In this document: positions 37,397-44,734 of the stretch, one piece after another
How positions within the stretch are numbered: position 1 is the stretch's first letter
Layout of the letters: each line of letters starts with the position of its first letter
Assembly: GCF_016899425.1 (NCBI RefSeq)
Contig: NZ_CP045995.1
Span: forward strand, 1,984,001 to 2,048,000
Length of the DNA stretch: 64,000 nt
Reading direction: 5' to 3'
Source: Burkholderia sp. MS389
Lineage (GTDB): Bacteria > Pseudomonadota > Gammaproteobacteria > Burkholderiales > Burkholderiaceae
Program-made: the position numbers and the translations under genes
Notes under the pieces: generated by a model
The model's database searches: none
Told to the model about the DNA's origin: nothing
What the model saw: only the letters and a program-made list of their open reading frames with translations

Positions 37397-37412
37397 CTTT
37401 ATGCGCATAAAG
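37397..37412. repeat. parS: parS site 6, between parA and parB
   Basis: CTTTATGCGCATAAAG, a perfect 16-bp palindrome whose last bases form part of the AAGGAG ribosome site of parB. ParB bound here could affect its own translation or transcription. Confidence 0.87.
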
Positions 37413-37419
37413 GAGTCAC

Positions 37420-38481
37420 ATGAAACCTTCCCAATTTGCCAAAGGATTCCAAGCGCGCCCGGATATCACGACGAGCGAGAAGCGCACGGCGCTTGATCGG
37501 CTCAATGCGATCGACGGCATCGTCAAGTCCGACACGCCGACCCCGGCATCGACCAAATCCGCGAAAAAGGACATCGCCCCTCCGCCTGCTCCGGAATTCA
37601 CGATCGATCCGTCGATCGACGAATCGCAGCAATATCGCGCGTGGCGCCTCGAGAATCGCTATGCGCCGGGGCAAGTGATCGAGTTGCCGCTGAAGGCGAT
37701 CAAGCATAGCCCGTTCAACCCGCGGCACTTCTATCTGAAATCGTCGATTGCCGAACTTGCGGTCAACCTCGCGAAGCAGGGTCAGCAGCAGGCCATCCAC
37801 GTGATTCCGGATTACGACAATCCGGGCACGTATTTCGTCAGTGATGGCGGCCGCCGCGTGCGGGCGCTGAAGGAAGCGAACAAGGAGTCGGTCAAGGCGA
37901 TCGTGATCGACGTGCCGATCGGCATCCAGAGCTACAAGCTCGGCTACGACCTCAACGTTCAGCGCGATTCGCAGACGGTGTTCGACAACGCCGTCGTGTG
38001 GCGCCGTTTCCTCGACGACAAGCATTTCCAGAGCCAGAAAGAACTCTCCGAGCACCTCGGCCTCGACGAGTCGACGGTGGCCGTCGCGTTGTCGATCGGC
38101 AAGTTGCCGGAAGCGATCATGCAGGAAATGGTCGCGCGCCCCGATCGCTTCGGATCGAACATGGCGTATCAGGTCGGCCGCTATCACAATGCGCGCGGCA
38201 CCGAGGCAACGCTGCGGCTGATCAACAAGATCGTGTCGGACGATCTCAGCACGCGTCAGGTGTCGGATATCGTCAAGGGCCGCGTCGCGGCGCAGGAGAC
38301 GCCAAAGGCGGCCGGCCGTCAACGCTATGCGCAGCGTCTCGAGATCAAGCTCGGCGGCAAGTCAGTCGGCGACCTGAAGTCGTATGGCGAAGACCGCATC
38401 GAGCTGCGCCTGCGCGGCCTCCCGAAGGACAAGCGCGACGCGATCCTCGAGCAGCTCGAGCGGATGCTGTTGTCGGAGTGA
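37420..38481 (+). CDS. parB: Chromosome-partitioning protein ParB
   Basis: A 353-residue ParB/Spo0J-type DNA-binding protein. Residues about 85-190 form the ParB N-terminal (CTPase) domain: PLKAIKHSPFNPRHFYLKSS, AKQGQQQAIHVIP, and a variant box GGRRVRALKEA where many ParBs have GERRYRA. The central HTH is in SQKELSEHLGLDESTVAVAL. The rest contains a dimerisation tail (RIELRLRGLPKDKRDAILEQ). It binds the parS palindromes around parA. The extended first 80 residues are low in structure. Confidence 0.95.
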   Translation: MKPSQFAKGFQARPDITTSEKRTALDRLNAIDGIVKSDTPTPASTKSAKKDIAPPPAPEFTIDPSIDESQQYRAWRLENRYAPGQVIELPLKAIKHSPFNPRHFYLKSSIAELAVNLAKQGQQQAIHVIPDYDNPGTYFVSDGGRRVRALKEANKESVKAIVIDVPIGIQSYKLGYDLNVQRDSQTVFDNAVVWRRFLDDKHFQSQKELSEHLGLDESTVAVALSIGKLPEAIMQEMVARPDRFGSNMAYQVGRYHNARGTEATLRLINKIVSDDLSTRQVSDIVKGRVAAQETPKAAGRQRYAQRLEIKLGGKSVGDLKSYGEDRIELRLRGLPKDKRDAILEQLERMLLSE

Positions 38482-38511
38482 GGGAAGCGGCCGGCAGGGC
38501 CTGGTGAGGAC

Positions 38512-38544
38512 GCCGGCCCCGCCCGACTGGGGCTGGGGACCGGC
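38512..38544. terminator. Possible terminator between parB and rep
   Basis: Near-perfect GC-rich inverted repeat, arms GCCGGCCCC and GGGGACCGGC, between the convergent parB and rep genes. There is no clear T-run, so it is only a weak candidate. Confidence 0.3.
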
Positions 38545-38573
38545 GGCGGCCCGTCAGCGGGCCTGAGCGGACG

Positions 38574-39941
38574 TCAAGCGGCCCGCGACTGGTTCAGCGT
38601 GAACGACAGCAGGTCGCCGTCCGTCGGCTCGCCCCAGGTCTTCTGGGCCAGCCAGTCGAAAAAGGCCGTCTCGGCCAGTTTGGAATCGAGGCCGCGCTTG
38701 CGCCAGTCGTCGCGCAGATGCGAGCCCATCGTCGGCAATGCCTCCGACTCGAATGACTCGCGCGCGACTTCGCGCTCCGCGTCGCCCTGCTCTTCGTACA
38801 GCACCTTCGCTTCCTTGCGGCGGAACGCCGCGAACTCGCTCAGCAAGCGCGCCTTCAGATCGTCCGGCTGCGCAACCGCGACCTTCGCGGACGGCGTGCC
38901 GGCCGGCAGTGCGTCGACCGACTCGACCGGCGGCGCATACCCCTTCTTCAGCGCATCCTTGAACAGCGCCGGCGCGCTGCGCACCGGCGGCAGCGTCGTA
39001 CTGCGCATCCGCTGCTCGGTCATCTGCAGCGCGGCGCGAATCCGGTTTTCCTCGCTGTCCGCATAGAGCGTCTGCGCTTCCTTCAGCGGGATCCCGAGCT
39101 TCACCATCCGGTCGACCAGCGTGCTGTCGAACACGTTCGGGTGTTCGTCGAGCGCGAGCATCGGCTGCTTGCGCTCGGTCACGCGGAACTGGATCTCGGC
39201 CACCCGACGCCCTTCGCGGTGCTCGATCAGCTCGACGAAGATGTTGGTGACCGCGTTGACTTCCGCGATCGCGGGGCGCAGGTAATCGCGCTTGAAGTAC
39301 TTGTACTCGCGCTTCGCTTCGTCGCCGGCTTCCGTGTCGGGCGTGCCCGACAGGATCGGCCGCCACCATTCCCACGGCTCGCGCATCGTCAGGTGGCTCG
39401 GGTTCGTCAGGTAGCGCACGCAGATCTCGTACAGCGCGAGACCGGCGCTGCTGCGCAGCTGGCTCTGGAACTGCAGGCTGAGGCGCGCGTACTGGACCGG
39501 GTCGAGCAGCTTCTTCTTGATCTTCGGCGCGAACGAGAATTCGACCCACACGCGACGGGTAGTCGGATCCTCGAGAATTTCCGCATCGGCGATCAGCGTG
39601 GAGATCCCCCACTTGCGGCCGGGCTTCTGGCTTGATGTGCCCGTGCTCCATTCGACCTGTACGGACACCATGCGGCGCAGGTGTTCCTTCACCAACGCGG
39701 TGTCGTTCGAATCGAAAGCGGAGTTGGCGACGATGTCCGACAGCAGCGCACGATACGTGTCGCCCGAGTCGTCGGCCTGCTGCGCGACGGCCAGCAGGAC
39801 ATTGAACAGCTTGCGAGTGAGGAGCGTGATCTTGCCGCTCTTCGGCTGAATGGCGATCGCCTCGACGGCCTTTCGCAATTCGGCTGAACTGGCACTCACC
39901 ACATCCACATCGGTTTTCTTGGCGCGCTTCGTCGTGGCCAT
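38574..39941 (-). CDS. Replication initiator protein, RepB/Rep_3 type
   Basis: A 455-residue plasmid-type initiator. The N-terminal two thirds resemble the tandem winged-helix Rep_3 initiators: KSGKITLLTRKLFNVLLAVA, FQSQLRSSAGLALYEICVRY, WEWWRPILSGTP and EYKYFKRDYLRPAIAEVNAV are typical segments. About 180 C-terminal residues form a separate region (LRDDWRKRGLDSKLAETAFF). It should bind the iterons upstream of its start and open the origin. The gene reads away from the origin, towards parB. The initiator sits beside parAB and an array of iterons, marking this as the replicon's own origin. Confidence 0.92.
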   Translation of the reverse strand: MATTKRAKKTDVDVVSASSAELRKAVEAIAIQPKSGKITLLTRKLFNVLLAVAQQADDSGDTYRALLSDIVANSAFDSNDTALVKEHLRRMVSVQVEWSTGTSSQKPGRKWGISTLIADAEILEDPTTRRVWVEFSFAPKIKKKLLDPVQYARLSLQFQSQLRSSAGLALYEICVRYLTNPSHLTMREPWEWWRPILSGTPDTEAGDEAKREYKYFKRDYLRPAIAEVNAVTNIFVELIEHREGRRVAEIQFRVTERKQPMLALDEHPNVFDSTLVDRMVKLGIPLKEAQTLYADSEENRIRAALQMTEQRMRSTTLPPVRSAPALFKDALKKGYAPPVESVDALPAGTPSAKVAVAQPDDLKARLLSEFAAFRRKEAKVLYEEQGDAEREVARESFESEALPTMGSHLRDDWRKRGLDSKLAETAFFDWLAQKTWGEPTDGDLLSFTLNQSRAA

Positions 39942-40283
39942 ACGTCGGGTCGGAGGAGAAGTTTCCCGGAAGGATAGCGCCTGCGGTGATGTGCGTCCAG
40001 AACGACATGCTCACCATAGCCGGTGAAGCACGCCGGCAAAACGGCACTCACCCGTACCGCTCCCGAAAACGCTCACCGGTCCGCCCGGACGGCGTTCCGG
40101 ACTCGTCCAGACGTGCCGCGGCATGCGCCGATTCACAGAATTTCACCTGTGCAGGACACGTGCGAAATTGGCTCCCGTATCGGCTCACCTTTCGATTTGT
40201 CGTAATTTTGCGACTGCGCAACCGTGAGTTCGACACAGGGTCGCGATTGCACCTCACCGTTCGTCCCGGACCGCCGCCCATCG

Positions 40284-40303
40284 GCCTGTATGCATGTACA
40301 GGC
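40284..40303. promoter_or_regulatory. LexA-like dyad inside the origin
   Basis: GCCTGTATGCATGTACAGGC contains CTGT-N8-ACAG, the LexA-box frame, about 340 bp upstream of rep. The central eight bases are less AT-rich than in strong SOS boxes, so this may equally be one of the origin hairpins. Confidence 0.35.
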
Positions 40304-40636
40304 GTGATCCGCCGGAACATCGGTTCGGCTTCGACACGTGGAAAACCGCCATCGAAACCGGTACGCGCAGCCCGATCGGCGGCGGCTTCGCCAGCCCGGG
40401 CGCGCATTGTACAGTGCGCGAATCGTGTCCAGTCCCGAAAATACTCACCTGTGGCACAGCATGCGGATTCGTTCGGATGCCGACGAAGGTCCGACACACG
40501 CGGGACTCGCTACCAATGACTCCCGCAAACGCTCACCTTACAGAAGAAATGCGGCACCGCAGCGGGTCCGGAAATGACTCCCGAAAAATCTCACCGTAAC
40601 CGGCGCGGTATCAAAAATCTCAATCCCTTCCGATAC

Positions 40637-40645
40637 TTATGCACA
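40637..40645 (+). promoter_or_regulatory. DnaA-box-like site
   Basis: TTATGCACA matches TTWTNCACA. It overlaps the left arm of a hairpin between iterons. Confidence 0.45.
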
Positions 40646-40665
40646 GAAGGCATTTGGCTGTGCAT
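40639..40665. repeat. Hairpin between iterons (ATGCACAG / CTGTGCAT)
   Basis: Perfect 8-bp arms around an 11-base loop. It shares the GCACAG/CTGTGC arm with other dyads in the origin. Confidence 0.6.
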
Positions 40666-40747
40666 CGCCGGGATCCCCCGAAAAGCCTCACCTTTCGACG
40701 GGAATCCTTCATACGACAACCGAATCTCGGCCCCTGAAAAGTCTCAC

Positions 40748-40768
40748 CTGTGCCAAAAAGTGGCACAG
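40748..40768. repeat. Hairpin between iterons (CTGTGCCA / TGGCACAG)
   Basis: Perfect 8-bp arms around AAAAG, directly joined to the end of the iteron at 40732. Confidence 0.7.
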
Positions 40769-41102
40769 CAAAAACGAGATTTCCGCCAGTCCTGACGGGC
40801 TTTTCGGCGAATTAGGCCGGTCACGAGTCCCGAAAAGCCTCACCTCTGACCATTTTTTCAGCAAATACGGCTCCCGGAAAGCCTCACCTGTGAGCGAGAT
40901 CGCAGCCTGTGATCGATGCCCCGAAAAAGCTCACCTTTAGGGGATCGGAGCAGGAAAACCCGGATTTCGCTCCCGAAAAACCTCACCTTTGGGGCATCAC
41001 AGGCGCCGAAAAGCACTTTTGCTGTGCAAAATGGCGTTTGCTTCCCGGAAATCCTCACAGCAAATTCCCGTGGAGTCCCGTGAAACCTCACCTTTCGCCA
41101 AA

Positions 41103-41123
41103 TCTGCCCAAAAGATGGGCAGA
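41103..41123. repeat. Hairpin between iterons (TCTGCCCA / TGGGCAGA)
   Basis: Perfect 8-bp arms around a 5-base loop AAAGA, between the iterons at 41076 and 41142. Confidence 0.7.
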
Positions 41124-41160
41124 ATCAGGGCGCGAAGCACGTCCTGCAAGTTCTCACCTA

Positions 41161-41190
41161 TGTCTGCACAGGCAGAAAACTGTGCAGACA
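41161..41190. repeat. Hairpin between iterons (TGTCTGCACAG / CTGTGCAGACA)
   Basis: Perfect 11-bp arms around an 8-base loop, just after the iteron at 41142. It is the longest dyad in the origin. Confidence 0.75.
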
Positions 41191-41404
41191 GGCATGGCGC
41201 GGGTTCTGTGGCTGTGCGGCCCCGAAAACCCTCACCTGTGGGAAAACGCGTGTTTTACTGTGATCCCGAATCCGCTCACGACCCTTCCTGCAACGGCTCA
41301 CGCAGCTCCCTGAACCCCATCACGTCAGCTCCCGCAGAAGATCACCTTGGCTCCCGTAAAACTTCACCTTGTCGGCCGGAAAGCCTTGCGCCATAAGGCT
41401 GTGC

Positions 41405-41460
41405 CGTGGCGTTAACGTTTTTAACTAAGGGTTCAAGGGTGTTTACTTCTAATACTCTCA
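41405..41460. other. AT-rich segment, candidate unwinding element
   Basis: An AT-richer stretch (GTTAACGTTTTTAACTAAG and TTTACTTCTAATACTC) in otherwise GC-rich DNA, directly after the regularly phased iterons and just before a DnaA-box-like site. This is the position where iteron origins usually open. Confidence 0.55.
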
Positions 41461-41477
41461 AACCATCCGCTGGGGAG

Positions 41478-41486
41478 TTTTCCACA
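41478..41486 (+). promoter_or_regulatory. DnaA-box-like site next to the AT-rich segment
   Basis: TTTTCCACA matches TTWTNCACA, about 20 bp past the AT-rich segment. Confidence 0.5.
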
Positions 41487-41696
41487 GACACCCCAACCCC
41501 TGAACACCCACAGGCAACCCGATCGATCGTCATGTGAAACAAATGCCCAAATTCGGGGTTCACGGAAAATCGCTTGCAGTACAAAGACTTGGCTGACTTT
41601 CTTCGCTTTGTTTCACGGAATTCCAGGTCACCGTCAGCAGGATGGACTCGCCGAGCCGATTTCTGTGCAAAACGACGTAAATTCACAACGGACCCT

Positions 41697-41726
41697 CGAA
41701 ATAAGTATCGGTGAATACGTATTTCG
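41697..41726. promoter_or_regulatory. Inverted-repeat operator before the KfrA-like gene
   Basis: Arms CGAAATAAGTAT and ATACGTATTTCG (one mismatch in 12) around CGGTGA, ending 31 bp before the start codon. KfrA of IncP plasmids represses its own promoter through a dyad, so this is a likely autoregulatory site. Confidence 0.55.
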
Positions 41727-41757
41727 TTATGATTGCCACATTTCATTGTCTGTGAGC

Positions 41758-42945
41758 ATGGCCATGACCCTGGACGAAATGCGTCAAGTCATTCGGGAAG
41801 AACTGGAATCGCTACGCGCAAGCGGTGCACGGCGTCAGGAATTGTCGCTCCATGCATGCAAGCGCTTGTTCTTCGATCTCGGCATCCGGCCGTCGGCCGC
41901 CAACGTCCGCGATCTCACCCAGACCGGCAGCGCCAGCGACATCCCGAAAGACATCGATCATTTCTGGGAGCGCATCCGTGCCGCTTCCAAGATCCGGCTC
42001 GACGGCGCGGCGATCCCGAAAGCTGTCGAGGAAAAAGCCGGCGCGTTGCTCGGCGCACTCTATGAAGAGGCATTGAAAGCCGCACGCGACAGCCTCGATG
42101 GAGACCGCGAGCAGGTCCGCGCCGACATGGCCGACGCGGAACAGCGGTTGCGCGACGCAACTATCCGTCAGGAGACGCTCGAAGGCGCGCTCGCGCGCGG
42201 GGAAGCGAGAAACGAGCAATTACAGGCGCGGGTGACCGAACTCGAGGTGCAGCTCGCGTCCCAGACCACCCACGGTTCGGCAAGCGAAGCCACGTTGCTC
42301 ACCACAGTCGCTCGACTGGAAAAGGAATTGGCCGCAGCTGCCGGCCGGATCGATGCCGAGCAAGCGCAGAACGCCGCGCTACGCGACCGCATCGATGCGC
42401 TGCAGGCCGAATTGCAGCAGCGCACCGAGCATTACGCGCAGCAAATCAAGGATGCGGTGGCCGAAGCCGAACGCCGCGTCAAGCCGATGCTGGTCGAACT
42501 GGATTCGTTGCGCAGCATGGCGTCGACGTACCAGAGCGGGTTGCGGGACGTCCAGCGCAAGGAATTCGATTTCCTGCAGCAGTTGAGCTCGGCCAAGGCG
42601 CGCGCCGACCGGCTCGAAGAACAGTTGCGTACCCAGAGCGACGAACTGGAGCGCGCCACGCGCGACGTGAATTCATTGCGCGCGAACCGCGGAATGAATC
42701 CGGAAATCGCCGCGCTGATCCGGCGCCTGGCCGAGGCGGGACGGCTCGATGCCAACGCGTATGCCGCGATCGGCACCTCGCTGGATCACGAGATTCCGGC
42801 GCCGACCCGGTGCCCGCATTGCGACGGCGAACCGGAACTGTCACATGGCAACGAGGGGTTTGAAGTCGCGTGCCCCGAGTGCGAGCACGCGTCCGGCGCA
42901 TGGCCGTCCCGCTTCGAAGCCGTCGCGCGTTTTGCGCAGACCTGA
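41758..42945 (+). CDS. KfrA-like coiled-coil DNA-binding protein with zinc-ribbon end
   Basis: A 395-residue protein. Residues about 5-115 resemble the KfrA N-terminal DNA-binding domain (LSLHACKRLFFDLGIRPSAA, then NVRDLTQTGSASDIP). Residues about 110-310 are a long heptad-type coiled coil (REQVRADMADAEQRLRDATI, LERATRDVNSLRANRG). The end has two CxxC pairs (CPHC and CPEC about 20 residues apart), a zinc-ribbon pattern not expected in KfrA. Plasmid KfrA proteins aid stable inheritance. Next to this origin it may organise or anchor the replicon. No strong ribosome site; ATG at 41758 or 41764. Confidence 0.8.
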   Translation: MAMTLDEMRQVIREELESLRASGARRQELSLHACKRLFFDLGIRPSAANVRDLTQTGSASDIPKDIDHFWERIRAASKIRLDGAAIPKAVEEKAGALLGALYEEALKAARDSLDGDREQVRADMADAEQRLRDATIRQETLEGALARGEARNEQLQARVTELEVQLASQTTHGSASEATLLTTVARLEKELAAAAGRIDAEQAQNAALRDRIDALQAELQQRTEHYAQQIKDAVAEAERRVKPMLVELDSLRSMASTYQSGLRDVQRKEFDFLQQLSSAKARADRLEEQLRTQSDELERATRDVNSLRANRGMNPEIAALIRRLAEAGRLDANAYAAIGTSLDHEIPAPTRCPHCDGEPELSHGNEGFEVACPECEHASGAWPSRFEAVARFAQT

Positions 42946-42968
42946 CGTGAAAGCCGGCAGCGCCTCAC

Positions 42969-43010
42969 AGGTGAGAAGATCCGGGAAGCTTGAGGTGAGG
43001 TTTTTCGGGA
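42969..43010 (-). repeat. Two outlying iterons, inverted relative to the origin
   Basis: AGGTGAGAAGATCCGGGA (42969-42986) and AGGTGAGGTTTTTCGGGA (42993-43010). Both read as the origin iteron on the minus strand. They lie between the stop of the KfrA-like gene and its terminator. Confidence 0.75.
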
Positions 43011-43040
43011 GCTGCGAAACGGTGAGGCTGCGCCACACAA

Positions 43041-43075
43041 GGCTGCTCACGGATCGTTTCCGTGAGCAGCCTTTT
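43041..43075. terminator. Bidirectional terminator
   Basis: Perfect 13-bp arms GGCTGCTCACGGA / TCCGTGAGCAGCC with a 5-base loop and T-run, between the convergent KfrA-like and recombinase-like genes. Confidence 0.88.
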
Positions 43076-43080
43076 CCCGA

Positions 43081-44127
43081 TCAGTGAGTTTCGTCGCGGT
43101 CGGACGCGTCACCGTTGCTGTCGGCCAGCCCGTCACGCCAGTTTTTCCAGGCGCGATGCAGGCGATTCGACGAGATCGGCCGCATGAAGCCCAGCCATTT
43201 GCCGACGCGCTCCGGCGGCACGTCGTGCTCGAACAGTTCGGCCGCGTAGCTATTGCGCAGGGTTTGCGGGCTGGCGCGCGCCGTGCGTGACGATGTGAGC
43301 CCGGCCGATTCGACGATCGCGTCGATCGCGCGCAGCATCGTCGCCTTGTGCATCGGCCGCCCGGCATGCGATGCGGGGAAGACGAGTTCTCCTGGAATCT
43401 CCTGGCGTTTGCGTTCGGTGAGCCACGCTTCGAGCAACGCGATCGCAAACGAGGCCAGATGGGTGTCGCGCGAGTAATCCGGATGCGTCGACGCGATCCG
43501 CAGCGACGTGCCGCTCGTATTGATGCAACTAATCGTAAGTGCGCGCGCTTCGCCGGTTTTGATGCCGGCGCCAAGAAACGCGGCGACGAGCGCACGGTCG
43601 CGGCGTTCCTTCCAGTACGCGGAACCCGAGACGCCGATCGGCGAAAACAGATACGCGAGCAACGTCGCCCGTTCCGCCGGCGTGAGGAAACCGGTCGGTT
43701 CGTTGTCGCGTGCCTTGCGCCAGTTCGCTTCGCCATCCTGAGCAATGAAGCGGGCCGGATTGGTCGATGCGTACTCGGTGCGGCGGACATGATCGAGCAC
43801 CCGCTCGATCAGCCGGAGATAGCGCATTCGCTGGGTTTTCTTGATCGGCAGTTCGCCGACGAAATTCGCAATGGTCGGCGTATCGACCGTCGCCAGGTTC
43901 TTTTGATGGGCGCGCATCCACGTGAGAAACGCACCCCATTGCGCGCGATAGACGTCGGCCGACGAGCGGCGATAGTCCTGCATCGCCAGCCAAGCGTCGA
44001 ACGCGGCTTCGGGCGAGGCGACCCAGTCGGACGCATCGCGGTCGAACAGATCCTTTTCTTCCGGCGAGGCGGCGGTGTCGGGAGAGGCGGGAAGGGACAT
44101 GGCATTAATTCCGTTAGTTGCGTACAT
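43081..44127 (-). CDS. Tyrosine-recombinase-like protein, catalytic residues degenerate
   Basis: About 348 residues with the layout of a phage-integrase/XerCD protein: an N-terminal SAM-like core-binding domain (AFDAWLAMQDYRRSSADVYR, AHQKNLATVDTPTIANFVGE) and a C-terminal catalytic-type domain (LVAAFLGAGIKTGEARALTI, SPQTLRNSYAAELFEHDV). Key positions differ from active enzymes. The first Arg (G-hydrophobic-R) is Lys in GIKTGEA. The His of HxLRH is Gln and its second His is Asn. LGH is LGF. No Tyr is found where the nucleophile belongs (SSNRLHRAWKNW). It may bind DNA without cutting. ATG 44127 used; ATG 44100 also possible. Confidence 0.8.
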   Translation of the reverse strand: MYATNGINAMSLPASPDTAASPEEKDLFDRDASDWVASPEAAFDAWLAMQDYRRSSADVYRAQWGAFLTWMRAHQKNLATVDTPTIANFVGELPIKKTQRMRYLRLIERVLDHVRRTEYASTNPARFIAQDGEANWRKARDNEPTGFLTPAERATLLAYLFSPIGVSGSAYWKERRDRALVAAFLGAGIKTGEARALTISCINTSGTSLRIASTHPDYSRDTHLASFAIALLEAWLTERKRQEIPGELVFPASHAGRPMHKATMLRAIDAIVESAGLTSSRTARASPQTLRNSYAAELFEHDVPPERVGKWLGFMRPISSNRLHRAWKNWRDGLADSNGDASDRDETH

Positions 44128-44203
44128 GGTAGCCCTTTTCCGCAACGTATCGGGCAGCAAGCGGGTGAACCGGCCGCCATGCGCGACGGCCGGGGCCGGG
44201 CCG

Positions 44204-44581
44204 TCAGTCGCCCCACGCCTTGGACTGGCGGTGCGGGCGCGCGGGACGCGCGGTGTCGTGCGCGTTTGCCGCGGCTTCGTACGCGAGCACGGCAAACGAA
44301 AAGACCGCCGGCAGCGCATTCGAGCGCCCGAAGTCGATCGGATCGTCCGTTTCGGGAAACGTCATGTCCGACGGCCGTTCGAACAGTTGACGCATGCCCG
44401 CGTCGTGTCGGCTGGCAAAGCCGAGATCGGCGAGCGCTTCGGCTTCGATCGCATGCAGCAGGCGCCACGTCAGCGGCACGCGCTGACGGATGTAGCGCGC
44501 CGCGATATGGCGAACGATCAATTCGAGGTCATGCGCGGCAGCCTTGAAGCTGAGCGCGGCTAAATCTTGTTCTTCTGTCAT
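44204..44581 (-). CDS. Unknown protein, first gene of LexA-box operon
   Basis: A 125-residue protein I cannot assign. It is mostly helical in appearance (LAALSFKAAAHDLELIVRHI, LTWRLLHAIEAEALADLGFA) with no membrane span, and a basic end (RPARPHRQSKAWGD). It is followed after 76 bp by the recombinase-like gene on the same strand. A near-perfect LexA box sits in its promoter, 73 bp before the ATG, so it should be induced by DNA damage. Confidence 0.72.
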   Translation of the reverse strand: MTEEQDLAALSFKAAAHDLELIVRHIAARYIRQRVPLTWRLLHAIEAEALADLGFASRHDAGMRQLFERPSDMTFPETDDPIDFGRSNALPAVFSFAVLAYEAAANAHDTARPARPHRQSKAWGD

Positions 44582-44653
44582 TGCAGGCTCCTGTCGACCG
44601 GGACGGGCGCCTCGGTGCGCCGGCTCCGGCCCATGCATGGCGGAATGTCCGTA

Positions 44654-44673
44654 TACTGTACAAACATACAGTA
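44654..44673 (-). promoter_or_regulatory. LexA (SOS) box with overlapping promoter
   Basis: TACTGTACAAACATACAGTA has both outer halves of the E. coli SOS consensus (TACTGTA and TACAGTA) in the correct CTGT-N8-ACAG frame. On the minus strand TTGCGG and TACAGT, 17 bp apart, form a plausible sigma-70 promoter that the box would cover. Transcription would run into the 125-residue protein and the recombinase-like gene. Confidence 0.8.
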
Positions 44674-44734
44674 TTTTCCGCAACTGGCCTGCGACTGACC
44701 TTTTAGCGTGAACAGGCCCTGGCTATCCGCGCCG

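Larger units (their letters stand above)
40061..41369 (+). repeat. Array of about 20 direct iterons, consensus TCCCGAAAAnnCTCACCT
   Basis: Eighteen-base direct repeats start at 40061, 40173, 40433, 40521, 40579, 40676, 40732, 40828, 40872, 40919, 40971, 41043, 41076, 41142, 41220, 41264, 41286, 41307, 41330 and 41352. The best conserved parts are CCCGAAAA and CTCACCT. Spacing is irregular at first (33-260 bp) but becomes 21-23 bp for the last five, which are also the most degenerate. They are presumably bound by the adjacent Rep protein. Confidence 0.9.
39942..41757. other. Iteron-type origin of replication
   Basis: A 1.8-kb non-coding stretch between the rep gene and a KfrA-like gene. It holds about 20 directly repeated iterons, several perfect hairpins between them, two DnaA-box-like sites, an AT-rich segment next to the most regular iterons, and an inverted repeat in front of the KfrA-like gene. 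This is the expected make-up of a plasmid-like origin used by secondary chromosomes. Confidence 0.9.
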
